In this document: piece by piece, positions 20,684 through 33,203 of the stretch
How positions within the stretch are numbered: position 1 is the first letter of the stretch
How the letters are laid out: each line of letters opens with the position of its first letter
Assembly (NCBI GenBank): GCA_905250885.1
Contig: CAJNOQ010000701.1
Coordinates: forward strand, 1 to 43,099
Length of the DNA: 43,099 bases
DNA from: Didymodactylos carnosus
Taxonomy: Eukaryota; Rotifera; Eurotatoria; Philodinida; Philodinidae
Reading direction: 5' to 3'
Made by a program: the position numbers and the translations under genes
The notes under the pieces: model-generated
The model's input: the letters and a program-made list of their open reading frames with translations, nothing else
What the model was told of the DNA's origin: nothing
Database searches by the model: none

Positions 20684-23600
20684 ATGACGGAAAATATTCA
20701 AGAAACGGTAATTTATTTTTTGTTTTTAATTAGAAATTTAGAAATAATAAATTTATTTACTTTTAGATCGTCGAATTACTCAATCAAGCATCATTATATG
20801 GAAAAGATAGTCAACGTGTACAACATTTACGCCATGTTCAAGAACTTATACTACGAAAAGATCCGAGTTTATTAGATAATTTTCTTGAAGTAAAGAATTT
20901 TTCTATTTTTTTTTTCAATTTTAGAATCTTAAATATATATATATAGATATATAGATTGTTTTTTTTTTGTCTAGGAAGTACTTGTATTTCAAACCGATAG
21001 ATCTGCTGAAGTGAGAAAAACGATAACATCATTTATAGAAGAAGCATGGTAAGTAAAAATATTTTATTATTTGTAACATACAAACTCTATATTTTTATTT
21101 TTATTTTCTGTATTTAGTCAACATGATCCAGAAGTTATTGTTAAAGTAATCGATGCTTTACGATTTTTATTATATGATGATAATGTACTTGTACAGAAAA
21201 AACTTATTGTGGCTATGGTATCAATATATAAATCAACATTGAAAGTAAATTAATAAAACAAAAAATGACAATAAAAAATAAAAATGTATTTATTATTTAG
21301 TGGTTATCAAGGTCTCGTTTAATCGATGAGAATGTTCGTAGTATGTGGGAAAGTATGATTAATATGAAAAATCATATAATTAGTTTATTAAAATCAGATA
21401 ATGATGGGTATGTTATTAGACTTTGTAAAATTTTTTTGAGTTTGAAATGTGTGACTCCCTCTCTCTCTCTGTCTTTTTAGTCTTCGTACGGCAGCAATCA
21501 AATTTATTGAAATGCTCGCTTTAGCACTGTCGAAAAGAACAGCGGTAAACAATGTCTATGTACATATATATTGCAAGTATATTAAAGAATTATATCTATT
21601 TTATAGGATTCTATTGTACCTCAATCAAATGATCAAGATATTTCTGTTAATGTTATTCAAGATGATCATCGTATTTTAAAAAAAGCAAAATTAGAATTAG
21701 AAGGAAAAGATGTTATGGAAAAATTACTTGAATTTACATTATCACAGCATTTATCAAGGTAAATTGAAACGTAAATAGTTATTTTATTTATTTTTTATTC
21801 AAGAGATGTTTAATTTTATTATTTAGTGTTAATTTAATATCTGCCATGGGTGCTATAGCTAATATAGCTCGTCAACGTCCTGATTATATGAGTCGAGTAG
21901 TACAAACATTTGAAGCATTGCAAGGTCTATTTAACATCAACTCTTCTCTTGTTACTTTAATTATCTTTTTTCTCCATTATTATAGTCAATCTGCCACCGA
22001 CATTGGTAGATTCACAAGTTAGCAGTGTAAGAAAAATTATAAAATTAAAACTTCTTAGTCTACTTAAACATCCAGCATCGCTTGCTTTCCATCCACAAAT
22101 AACAACGTTGTTAACCGATTTAGGTGCAACTCAAGCAGAAGTAAATAAAATTTATTTTATATTATTAAATTTATTTTATTTATTTTATTTCATTTATTTT
22201 GATAGGTTTTGAAACATTTACCAAAAGTAACATCAGAATCGAAACGTAAATTGACATCCGGTGGCAGTGAAAATATTGCAAAAAAATCTAAATTGTTGCT
22301 TGTACGTATCATATATTTTTTTGATAATGTGTATGAAATGAAGATTCTTTGAATTACACAGGATGAACCCAATTCTTATACGTCATATGACATTGATGAT
22401 AGTTCTAATATGAGTAACAAAATTTCGAATACACAATCGGCAACATCAACGACAAATCCGAATCATCAAAATACAGCCATTGATATCACGGCGGCTGATC
22501 TTATTGGAAAATTGAATATCACAAATGTTGTTGATTTAGTTTTAGTTAGCATGGTAAAATCAAATGATTAAAAGTTGTTTGATTACGTCTTTAAAATTTA
22601 CCCATTTTTTTATCAATCTAGCTTACGTTGCCTGAAAGAATGCCTGCCTCCTTCCAAGCCACATACACACCAATAGCAGCTGCCGGTACACCAGCTCAAA
22701 TTCAACATTTAGCACGATTATTGGGTGCACAATTGACAGCTGCTGGCTACGGCAAAGGTTACGAATTGATGAAATCTCAACAGGTTAATTAAGAAAGTTT
22801 CTCAAGTTTTTATATATTTCTTAATGTTTATTTCTTCAGACAACCAAACCTGCTCAATCTGATGATGATGTCAGTGATGTAAAACCAATAACAAGCATCA
22901 TGGGTAAGTATGCTAGTGTTGACCACCTTTCGCTGTTTTTAATCGTACAAATGTCTTGTAGGTGTTGGGCGTGATGATGCATTTCCGATTGATTCAGATA
23001 AACCGAATATGAGCGGTTTGCCTATTTCTGTCATCGGTAGTAGCAATGTTTCATCATCTTCAACATCAGTACCGAGCACAAGTACATCAGTATCAAATGA
23101 GGGAGTCCTATCTGAGGCTAGTTCATCTGCTCTACCAGCAACGACGACGGCAAATACTAGTACAATGCCCTCTACTACTGTACAACAGAAAAAATTTAAA
23201 CCATTTAAACTGGCTGATGCTATGAAACCAATTGAATATGAAGAAATGCAAAGAATGTCAACTGATGCATTTTATAGAATTCTTCATGCTGAAGGTAAGA
23301 TATATATATATATTACTTTCGTTTTTTTTATCAAGGTTCTCTTTGATATTTTTTAGACGTTTGTGATCGAGCTGGAGTGGGCCATGTGAGAAAGAAAACA
23401 ATGACATCGTTGGTTTGTTTAAGTGAAAGAAGTTTTCGTGATAGTAAGTTTTTACGTTCAATAACTTGCTTTATTCTCGTATAGATTAAGGTATTTCAAG
23501 TATTTTCTCACTGTTTTGTTGGCAACCAACGTTTTGCGGATAACTTATAATAGAATTTAAGAAATCTGAGATCCTTTTCTACTGCTACGCTCTTCTTTTA

Positions 23601-26349
23601 TCAACTTAGAAAAGACTCTATATCGACTCGCATTGAACAGGACTGAAAAATTTTAGTCCATACGGAGCTCTGGCCTACACTAACTAAGAACTAACGAACA
23701 CAAAATTCTTGGTGGGTTTTCTGGAACCACAAAAACTTCTAGGTTTATATGAGAAGAGCCTAGTAGCATGGAGTAATAACATCCGTTACAAATAAATACT
23801 AAAAAACTGAACCAGAAAAACAACTAACGGAGAATTTTTCCTTAGATTTTTCTATCAATGTTGATTTTGTTTGTTTTTTTATTAAGTACTGTGAGAGAGA
23901 AGAACAGAAGACTTGTGTATTTTAACACTTTTTTTTATTCTATCTATTTAGTTTACGAAGATTATATATTTGCTGATGTACGTAAACGTCATGATTTAGC
24001 ATTTTCTTGGCTCTATCAAGAATATGCATATGCCAGTGGTTATTTAAGTGTTTTGGAGCCAAACAAAAAGAAGGATTTTTCAAAATATGATGATACACTA
24101 TGCCGACTATTAGAATATTTACAAGAGAAACCAGATCAACGAGACGGGTATTTGTTTTCATGCAATTATCATCTGTTTGAATATAATTCGCTTTTTTTGT
24201 TTTTCATATAGTTTATTTTCACGATTATTGATCAGTGCACCACTGATAACAGATAATGCACTTCGTGTACTGAAACGTTATTGCCAAGATGAAGTAAGAC
24301 ATTTTTTTTCATTATTAAGAAAATTATATTTACTTTATGTTTCAGACTCGTTCCTATATTGGCATGAATACATTACGTGATCTTATATTTCGTCGTATGA
24401 CAATGAGAGATAAATTTCTTGAAATATTACTCGATTTTACTCATAACGATATTGTTGCTGTACGAAATAATGCTATACGTATCAGTAAAAGTTTACATGA
24501 AAAAGAAGAGTTTAAACAAGCAATTGAGGTCAATAAAACGTCTTACTAACGACTATTATTCCGTTAATTATATTATTTAATTGATTCTTTTAGAGACATG
24601 CGTTAAAATTTTTGAAACATCTTACATCAGCCCGACCGCCTGAAGCGTTATTTAGTGATGAAAAGAAAAATTCAAATGGTATGTGTCCATTTACATTTTA
24701 CAAAAATAATTGTTTTGATACTAAATTATTTATTCCTCTTATTCTAATAGATGCATGGACAGAAGATTCAATACGTTTATGTTTACCATTGTATCTTGGT
24801 TTAATGCCATCCAATCATAATCTAATACAACCGTAGGTTTATTTAACGACTATATGAAAATGATATTACAAAAATTATTTTCTATTATTTTTAGTTTGGC
24901 TACAATTTATACAGGTGTCAACGGAGATATCAAACGTGTAATACTTCGTGTTCTTGAAACGCCTGTAAGTTTGTTGTTTCTCACGCACGTTCAATCAGTC
25001 TTTCATTTTGGATTTTTTTGTTTTTGTTTAGGTACGTGGGATGGGCATGAATAGTCCAGAAATTTTAAAACTTGTCGAAAATTGTCCAAAAGGTGCTGAA
25101 ACATTAATAACACGAATAATTCATATACTAACAGAACAAAGTATGTAATTAACAAAATTTTATACGTTAATTTCTTATTGTTATCGTTATTTGATGTACT
25201 TAGCACCACCATCACGAGAACTAGTGGAAAAAGTGCGCGATTTATATCACAAACGTGTATCCGATGTACGATTTTTAATACCTGTTTTGAACGGTCTTGA
25301 AAAGGTATATATTCTTTTTTTATTGACATTATTTTGTATGTATAGTTGTCAATTGTTTTCATAGAAAGAGATTATCAATGCATTACCAAAATTAATCAAA
25401 CTTTCATCGATGGTTGTCAAAGAAGTTTTTAATCGTTTATTAGGACTAAATGGTAATTATTTGTCATCTTCGGTTTCTCTTATTAAAAATATTTTTCGCT
25501 CAATATTTAGCATCAGCAGAAACGTATGCAAGTCCCATCTTACCTTCTGAATTATTAATTGCCTTACATCAAATATCGCCTGAAGACTGTGAATTGAAAA
25601 TAATAATGACTGGTATGTGACTTAAAAATGGCAACGTACGTACTCTTTTAAGTATGATATTTCTTTTTTTAGCTACATCGTTGTGTTTTAATGAACGTAC
25701 GATTTATACGCATGATGTATTAGCTGTCGTTATTCAACAATTAGTTGAAATAAGTCCCATACCAGTTTTGTTTATGCGAACGGTTCTCCAAGCATTAAGT
25801 TTATATCCAAAAATGGTTGGATTTGTAATGAATATCTTACAACGTTTGATTACAAAACAGGTATGTTTCATGATATCTTCTACCTATTATATGTTTTATA
25901 TTCTTTTTGCGTTGAAGGCATGGAAACAAGCGCGAATATGGGAAGGATTTATTAAATGCTGCCAAAAAACTCGTCCACATTCATTCCCGTTGTTATTACA
26001 ATTACCACCACCACAACTGAAACATGTATTCAAAATAGCATCTGATTTACGTGATGGTCTTATACGACACATACGTTCATTGTCCATAGCACAGGTAAAC
26101 TAAGCACATTTGTATGTTTTTTTTTTGTTTAATCACAATAGTTTCACTTGTTTATAGCGTTCAAGTATTCCATCATCAATAATGAGTGTGATTGAAGATA
26201 ATTCGGAGAATAATACCATCGCTTCCGGAACAACTATATCAATTCAACCACCAGACATTCGCATTCAGCCAACAACAACAGTAAACGATATTGCCACTAT
26301 ACAACAACAGCAACAACAACAACAACAAAATGTTGAACCTGTTCATTAA
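20684..26349 (+). CDS. SYMPK: Symplekin, mRNA 3'-end processing scaffold
   Basis: 28 exons: 20684-20707, 20767-20889, 20975-21048, 21118-21244, 21301-21407, 21481-21544, 21607-21758, 21827-21924, 21986-22140, 22206-22301, 22362-22553, 22622-22783, 22840-22903, 22962-23294, 23357-23443, 23952-24147, 24212-24293, 24346-24528, 24594-24678, 24751-24832, 24895-24964, 25032-25140, 25204-25304, 25365-25452, 25511-25612, 25673-25860, 25918-26094, 26158-26349. They sum to 1170 aa, in frame throughout (human 1274). Symplekin scaffolds the cleavage/polyadenylation machinery and the histone pre-mRNA cleavage complex in the nucleus. The N-terminal HEAT-like part includes [20 protein letters not shown], the middle is Ser/Thr-rich (23030-23190), and the conserved C-terminal domain includes [26 protein letters not shown] and [10 protein letters not shown]. 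It ends in a Gln run. Exon 1 is only 24 nt. Intron 15 (23444-23951, 508 bp) is far longer than the others and holds nothing recognisable. Confidence 0.94.
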
Positions 26350-26856
26350 ATGTTATTTTTTTGGTTATTTTTATTAGTCTCACTAGTCAAAATTTGTCTG
26401 TTTTCCTTCTGTTTTTTTTTATTACAATTAAGGGCTATACTCTCTTTGGCTCTATTTTGCTTTCATGGGCCTTTCAATTTTATTCTCTACTTCATTCAAT
26501 AAGAAAAAGTGACCTATTTACTATAATCCACAATTTATCGTTGTGTTATGGTTTCATTGTAAGAAAAAAATCCAGAAACTTGAAATAATTCTTTTATATG
26601 TGTGAATGTGTTTTGTTTCTTTTGTACTTTTGTCATTCATCTGGGTTTTTTTTCTTGTTATTTTTGATCAAATACGATTACAAGATAATATAAGTATATA
26701 CGAAGCAAAAACATGAACATAATATTGTTGTTTTTATTCTTTGGAAATCTTATTAGGAGGATGATGATACTTTACTCTTCTTCTTTACTTAACTTTACTT
26801 TACTCTAATAAACATAAAAAATTATTTTTAGATAAGAAAAACAACATAAGTGAAGA
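26350..26856. other. Intergenic region between symplekin and CCT6
   Basis: A 507-bp AT-rich spacer that would contain the symplekin 3' UTR and the CCT6 promoter. TTATTTTTAG ends at 26831, 25 nt before the CCT6 start, and is acceptor-like. The 75-codon ORF at 26361-26588 has no recognisable features. Confidence 0.5.
26823..26831 (+). promoter_or_regulatory. Acceptor-like site upstream of CCT6
   Basis: A strong T-rich tract ending TTTTTAG at 26831, 25 nt before the ATG, with no upstream exon visible. Confidence 0.42.
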
Positions 26857-29084
26857 ATGTCAGCTATAACAACATTAAATCCAAAAGCTGAAAGTGCTCG
26901 TCAAGCACAAGCATTAGCCATTAATATTTCGGCTGCAAGAGGTCTAGCCGAAATGTTAAAAACAAATCTTGGTCCAAAGGGAACGATGAAAATGTAAATG
27001 AATAGGGAACTTTGTAGCATCTAATCTTTATCTTTTTTTTTTGTATTTTTTATTTAGGTTAGTATCAGGTGCTGGTGAAATCAAAATAACGAAAGATGGA
27101 AATACTTTACTCCATGAAATGGTATTGAAATAGTTTTTGATTTGTTTTTTTAACTTTAATTCAAATGTTTTAATATTTTTTTGTAGCAAGTTCAACATCC
27201 AACTGCATCATTGATCGCTCGAGCCGCCACAGCTCAAGATGATATTACCGGCGATGGTACAACAAGTATCGTGTTATTAATTGGTGAATTATTAAAACAA
27301 GCTGATCTTTACATTAGTGAAGTAATAATGAAAAGTTGAGATGAGAAATTTGATAAGAGAAAATATTTGTTTTTACTATTTAGGGATTACATCCTCGTAT
27401 TGTTGCTGAAGGTTTTGAATTAGCCAAAAAAGAATCATTAAATGTGTTAGATAAATTAAAAATACCGCTGAAAACAAATCCAATAGATCGTGAAATTTTA
27501 GTACAAATCGCTCGTACATCACTTCGTACAAAATTGACACTGGAAAATGCTGATCTTTTGACAGAGGTATGTATTATGTTCAATTCTTTCAAAAAACAAA
27601 AATCTTATTTACTCATTTATTCTATTGATTTTAGATAGTTGTAGATGCTCTACTTACTTTGCATGAGGATGGTAAGCCAATCGATTTGAATATGGTTGAA
27701 ATAATGGAAATGATGCATCGTACAGAATCTGATTCACGACTTGTACGTGGTATTGTCATGGATCATGGTGGCCGACATCCATCAATGCCAAAAGCTTTGA
27801 AAAATGCTTATATTTTAACATGCAATGTTTCGCTTGAATATGAGAAAACGTAAGAATGATCACTAGTTTTTTTAACACATTTTGTAAATGTTTATGCGTA
27901 CGGTTTTCAGAGAAGTGAATGCTGGATTTTTCTATAAAAATGCTGAGGAACGCGACCGTCTTGTTTCATCAGAAAGAAAATTTATTGATGATCGTGTTCA
28001 AAAAATACTTGATTTGAAGAAAAAAGTTTGTGGTGATGATAAAACAAAACATTTTGTGGTTATTAATCAAAAAGGTATTGATCCATTTTCGTTGGATGCA
28101 TTGGCCAAAGAAGGAATACTCGCTTTAAGACGTGCTAAACGACGAAATATGGAACGTTTAACACTAGCATGTGGTGGTGAAGCAATGAAGTTAGTAATAT
28201 TGAGAAAATGTCTTGATACTATGAGCTAATGGATGTGTTTTATTTTATAGTTCGCTTGAAGATTTAACGAAAGATTGTTTAGGTTATGCTGAAGACGTTT
28301 ATGAGCATGTTTTGGTAAGTCGATTAATCAAACATATTCGTATGAGCACACATGAAGTTGATCAAAAGTAGCCGTTTGTTGTTCACGTTCGTCTATTGCT
28401 AAAAAAAAATATTCAAAGTTATCTGAGAAAATGAAAGTCTCACAACACTAGACTTTTTTTGCAGTTCTTAATTGTTCTATTTTTTAGGGTGAAGAAAAAT
28501 TCACATTTGTTGAAGGATGTAAAAATCCAAAATCTGTAACAATTTTACTCAAAGGCAGTACAAAATACATCATGAATCAATTGAAAGATGGTGTTCGTGA
28601 TGGTTTACGATCTGTGGTTAACGCAATCGAAGATGGTAAGTATAAACGTTGTTCGGACGATATTACAATAATGTATAATTTATTAACATAAGGTTGTGTT
28701 ATTCCTGGTGCCGGTGCGTTGGAGATTGTTACCCATCAAGCTTTGACACAATATAAAGAACAAGTGAAAGGTCGTGCACGTCTCGGTATACAAGCGTTTG
28801 CTGAAGCCTTATTAATAATACCAAAAGCTGTAGCACAAAATGCTGGACATGATCAACAAGATACAATTGTTAAATTACAACATGAATATGCAAATTCAAA
28901 AATGCCTGTTGGTGTTGATGTTACATCAGGTGAACCAATGGATCCCAAATCGGCTGGCATCTACGATAATTATCGTGTTAAAAAACAATTAATACATTCA
29001 AGTACATCAATAGCAACAAATCTCATTTTGGTTGATGAAATTTTGCGTGCGGGTCTATCATCGTTAAGACCAGGTGCTCAATAA
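26857..29084 (+). CDS. CCT6: Chaperonin TCP-1/CCT zeta subunit
   Basis: 9 exons: 26857-26993, 27058-27121, 27187-27321, 27384-27566, 27635-27849, 27911-28189, 28251-28314, 28488-28635, 28693-29084, giving 538 aa (human CCT6A 531). This is one of eight subunits of the cytosolic TRiC/CCT ring that folds actin, tubulin and other proteins using ATP. Group II chaperonin signatures are present: TNLGPKG (36-42), the nucleotide-site GDGTTS (89-94), VIPGAGALE (411-419), and a C-terminal [16 protein letters not shown] typical of CCT. Zeta identity rests on the N-terminal [20 protein letters not shown] and on [11 protein letters not shown] in the apical domain. Intron 7 (28315-28487) is moderately long. 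Full length and intact. Confidence 0.96.
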
Positions 29085-29689
29085 TACAATAACTTTTTTA
29101 GGTCATTTTTTTCTGTATGGGTGATCGAATGAGAATGAATGACGAAATACAACAAAAAATAACAAAACAAAACAAAACAAATCCGTAGGATCAATTGACA
29201 AAGACGTAAACAAGACTCATTTCAAAAAATGTGCTCGAGTTTCGTCGTCTCTTTTTGTGTGTTCATAACTGTGGATGTTTTTTACATTTAAATAAAACCC
29301 CTTTTTGTTTGATAAGTTTAGTACAGTTCAATGTCATATTGATATCCGGATGTTCGAAACTTGATATTTCAATTCTTATTTCTTCCGCTTGATGATCAGA
29401 TCCAAATAAATGCCTTGAATAGCAACGAATATGTTGTTTTTATACGTTTGAATAGAAATTCATTGAGAACGAACAATTTATTACACATCCGCTATTAAGC
29501 GCTAATGTGTTTGAACTTAAAGTTGACTAATATAAATGCATACAAAGTAGAAATAGTAGTACTTGTATAATAATTCTTTTTATAGAGTTTAGATTAGTGA
29601 AATAGGATCATTTAGTAGAGTGTCTATACACCTGTTCAATCAATGTGTTCATTCAATCAATTTCCGAGACGAATCAGCTCTTTGTTGAT
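29085..29689. other. CCT6 3' flank
   Basis: 3' UTR and non-coding DNA. A short run of AACAAAACAAAACAAA lies near 29160. No gene seen before the retrotransposon fragment. Confidence 0.5.
29291..29296 (+). terminator. Probable polyadenylation signal of CCT6
   Basis: AATAAA about 205 nt after the CCT6 stop codon. The DNA between it and the stop has no coding signal. Confidence 0.5.
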
Positions 29690-30256
29690 TGCTCTCATGC
29701 TATGGATTACCATCTTTGACCAGCAAAGTTTACTCGTGAAAATATAATCTAGATATTCGAAGTATTTTATCTGTTTTAGTATTTCATCTTCTAACTTAAG
29801 GGTAATTAATTGTTGGTCGACGAAACTGAGTGAAAAATATCATAAATTCTGACTTATTTTTACATTCATCGACTGTTGACATATTTGACAATAAACTGAT
29901 AATTCCTAAAAGTATTTTATGGAAATTATGCTGACTTTTTTCCTGTAACCAAATAATCATTTGATTCTATTTTAAATGTACTGGTGGCGTCAAAATCATA
30001 TTTAAATCATCTGCAAATAAATGATGTTCAAATGGGTGAAATAAAGTAGGCATTTTGACATGAATCAATATGTACAGTAATGAGCTAACCACTGATCCAT
30101 GTGGTGATCCTTTCTCCATTTTGATGTTAAATTAAATGATTTTCCATCGAAATAAATGAATATTTGACGATTCATAAACCAATTGTATATCCATTTCATG
30201 TACTGAATAGAAACATTCAACTCAAATAATCTAACACATAATAAGCCAGGGTTCAT
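29690..30256 (-). mobile_element. Non-LTR retrotransposon reverse-transcriptase fragment (degenerate)
   Basis: Read on the minus strand, successive frames give reverse-transcriptase landmarks. The first is LFELNVSIQYMKWIYNWFMN with NRQIFIYFDGKSFN (30080-30256). After a frame change comes GSPHGSVVSSLL, corresponding to the usual G-x-PQG-S motif. Next is a catalytic-type FADD box (about 29990-30030), then a KYFEYLDYIFTSKLCWSK segment like the RT thumb (about 29710-29800). Stops and frameshifts show that it is dead. It is 5'- and 3'-truncated and lies head to head with the plus-strand fragment at 30298-30690. Confidence 0.7.
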
Positions 30257-30297
30257 TTGACCAAATGCATATTTAATTATTAAACTCGAAGCTCTTG

Positions 30298-30690
30298 TTC
30301 CATACCGATCCTAAACTTTTAGGTATGCGTCTTTCTCACGATATGCAATGGGAAACACATATCCGCGGAGTAGCAACATCTTGTCGGAAAATGCTTGGTG
30401 TTATTAATCGAGTTTTCGGAGGAGCATCTCAGTCAATTCGCTTAGTTTTATATCTTACTTGCGTTTTACCTTGCTAAGAATTTCCTTGCTAAATTGACTT
30501 CTAGGTCTCTCCGAGCAGCGCATTCTTATATGGTCGACATACCCTTCACTCCTTTCGAAACTGTCCAGTCATCCTTCTTTTGGAGGACTGCAAAAGACTG
30601 GAATACTAAAGATCTAGAAAAAGTCGTTTCCATAAATTCTCTCAAAACCTTTAAAAAGGCTCTAAAAGAACATCTTCATCTTTAGTCGTT
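30298..30690 (+). mobile_element. Non-LTR retrotransposon 3' fragment, internally deleted
   Basis: Two pieces of a LINE ORF2 C-terminal part are present. Positions 30298-30477 encode KLLGMRLSHDMQWETHIRG and KMLGVINRVFGG, typical of the segment after the RT fingers/palm. After an in-frame stop, about 30490-30685 encodes SSFFWRTAKDWNTKD and SLKTFKKALKEHL, the classic C-terminal tail of such elements. The roughly 100 residues normally between them are missing. It abuts the oxygenase fragment at 30720. No A-tail is evident. Confidence 0.72.
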
Positions 30691-30719
30691 CTCTGTTTTC
30701 AAATCTTTGTTTTTCATTA

Positions 30720-30985
30720 TTTGTAAGCAAGATGAGTGTAAGTTCCTACTGCACCAACAACCGATGATATTTTTTCTTCTAAAGGTAATGTAAAATATCG
30801 TCGTACTTGATCGAAAGGATTTTCTGTCACGTATGATGGAATGCCATAATTTCTCAAATAAAAAAATGCCACTTGACGACAAGCACTGCCAATTTCTTCG
30901 GCAACTTGAGTTTTCTCTTCCAAAGTGCCATTTATAAACGAACCAAAATCAATAACTGGAATTTCAGTAAAGGCTGATGTCCTTG
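30720..30985 (-). pseudogene. 2OG-Fe(II) oxygenase N-terminal fragment (isopenicillin-N-synthase-like)
   Basis: Minus-strand frame with EIPVIDFGSFINGTLEEK, then SACRQVAFFYLRNYGIP and RRYFTLPLEEK, the characteristic DIOX_N half of plant/fungal-type 2-oxoglutarate oxygenases. The reading frame has an upstream TGA and no start codon. It ends in a stop at about 30720, exactly where the plus-strand LINE piece ends, and the catalytic HxD...H double-stranded beta-helix is absent. It is therefore a broken remnant, probably truncated by the retrotransposon. In an animal genome this subfamily is often of foreign origin, but I cannot establish that here. Confidence 0.65.
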
Positions 30986-31353
30986 TTTCTTCTGTGTTTT
31001 TGTATGATCAATCTGATACGTTACTATCACTTGCCTTTTCCGGATCTTTATGGCAAATAAATAATTTGTAGCTTCGCCAAACAGAAAGAATACAAGTTTG
31101 ATCACGACTAAATACGCTTTTATGCTTTTTCACTAAGGTTATGGTGATACTGTTTGTCTAAATGAAGATAATTCAAAACGTGGAAATATCTGTTCGAAAC
31201 AAGTTGAGGCATGCATTTAGACAGGATAATTAATAAAGTGGAGCACTAAAAATAAAGTTACGAAAAGAAAAGAGAAAGAAAGTTGTACATATCAGCCATA
31301 CACGTAAGTTACTACCTACGTTATTCAAACTTAAAAGAAAATTCTGAAAACGT
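30986..31353. other. Non-coding stretch upstream of oxygenase fragment
   Basis: No coding or RNA gene recognised. It could hold the lost 5' exon of the oxygenase remnant, but nothing supports a specific exon. Confidence 0.4.
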
Positions 31354-32378
31354 CCAGGGTCAGAAAACGGACAGTCAACGGTCACCGTTTACTGACCGTC
31401 TGCTAAACGTTTCCAGATCATTAATTATTCACAAAGAAATTCACCGTTGACTTGCCATTAACGGACAGTTAACGGACTGTTTTTATGTCGTTTTTTAGTA
31501 CTTTATGCCAGAGGAATTTTAGAATGATTTTTCAATGTTTCATGACACATAGAGTACTTCGGGGTAATTAGAGACACTCTTTGAAATTTTCATTCCTTTT
31601 TTGCTATTTCTTGGCCGTTTTTGATCGGAAAAACTTGCTATTGAACAGGGTGGTAGACCAAACGTTTTTTCACATACATTCACATACAGGCTCACGTAAA
31701 AATCTTTTGAAAATCTTCGATCAGTTTGAGCCAGATCCAAAATGCGAAGAGCTCTATCAAAGTGTGTGACACTTCACTTGTACGCTTGAGATAAATAGAG
31801 ACACTCCATAGGAATACTTGGAGTTTTAATGTACAATTACTGGTTAGTTAAACTTAGGAAATGACTAGTTCAAAAATACCTCATTTTATAGCCCGGATTT
31901 TCCTATCTTTACCATAAAGTTTTGAGCTCATTATCATTTAAACTCATTAAGCTAATTAGCATATAATCAACAGAACTAGAAATTCTCTTTTTTCTTTTTT
32001 CATACTTTTCAAACACAAGTTGTGATGTTCGAATCTCGGTATTTTCAAGTAAGCAAAAATATTTATAGTGTTGTTAGATGATGTGTATAGTGTAGTGCGT
32101 AGATTAAGTCGATTAGTGAGAAAGGGTAGATTCGAGAGATAAGTCAGAGAAAAATTTTTTAATTTTTTTTAATATAGTAGCCTAAGTCAAAAAAAACGGC
32201 CGTTAACGTTCTCAAAACGACAAAAAAACGGCCAGTAAGAAAACGTTTACAAAACGATCCGTAAACGGCGAAAAAATGGGCTATTTAAGACCCTAAAACG
32301 GTACGAGTTTCAGGTTCTGAAAACGGTCCGTTACGGCACATTAACTTACTGTTAATGGTGCCGTTTTCTTGGACCTGG
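31354..32378. mobile_element. ~1-kb element with inverted ends and ACGG-rich termini
   Basis: The left end CCAGGGTCAGAAAACGG (31354-31370) is mirrored by the right end, whose reverse complement reads CCAGGTCCAAGAAAACGG (32361-32378). Next to each end lies a patch dense in AACGG/CCGTT, including CCGTTAACGG-like palindromes (31365-31490 and 32185-32365). The central 700 bp has only a 62-codon ORF of no known family. This looks like a non-autonomous DNA element. No target-site duplication was confirmed. Confidence 0.55.
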
Positions 32379-33203
32379 GATAGTCCTCCCAGATAAAAGT
32401 AGCGATTTGAGATAATAAAATTAAGTTCCCCATCATGGACATACCAAACAAAAGCGGTTGAATGTTTTACTCTAAAAATTAGTATTTCTCAATGACTAGA
32501 AACTCAAAGACTATTTAAGAATAGACAAAAAACTACTTGGCCCCATAGTTTTGGACTTTTATTACAGATGCTTAGAATTATTAATTAGTACACTAAATTC
32601 TTAAACATCTTCTGATTGCGAGTCTTTTGAGTGTAAGGCAAAAAGAACCAATATATATCACCTCACCCCGTTACAACAGGAAGATAACGTCGACTCTTTA
32701 TAGAAAAATATGTTGTTTCATTTTCTTCATACTTTTTTATCAGAAAATATTTCGACTTTTTTGGAATTCTGAATTGATTAAAAACAGATTCTGATAATGT
32801 CAATACCTCGGGTCTAGATGTGATATTCGACTTGCATTGAGAGATCAGACTTCGAATCGAGCGACCAAGAAGCTTTCAAATTAGTTGGAAATCAGTCAGT
32901 AAGAATTAATCGGTCCAAGAGTTTGGCAATTAGGAGGAAACAAAGCACACAGGTTATATATACATATACGGAAACATTCAGAGATAATCAAATAATTAAG
33001 AGGAATAAACGCTGAGGAAATGCTATTCGATTTATGTAACCATGACCGATGCTCTACTTTACAGACATCCATCTAGTTTCCAATTCTCCAAGAATGCCAC
33101 TAAATGCTATTAAATTCCTAGGTCTCGAGTGTACCCGCATCGGCTTTAGAGGTTCACAGTTTAAATATTATTTAAATTAGAAAATCCGTAAGCATATAGT
33201 CCT
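32379..33203. other. Non-coding stretch
   Basis: I see no coding, RNA or repeat signal that I can support here. Confidence 0.4.

Noticed and set aside
31581..31769. 62-codon ORF inside the 1-kb inverted-end element
   Set aside because: Too short and with no transposase or other motif; not called as a gene.
32025..32045. tRNA B-box-like string GTTCGAATCTCGG
   Set aside because: No matching A box or cloverleaf could be drawn around it; no tRNA or SINE called.
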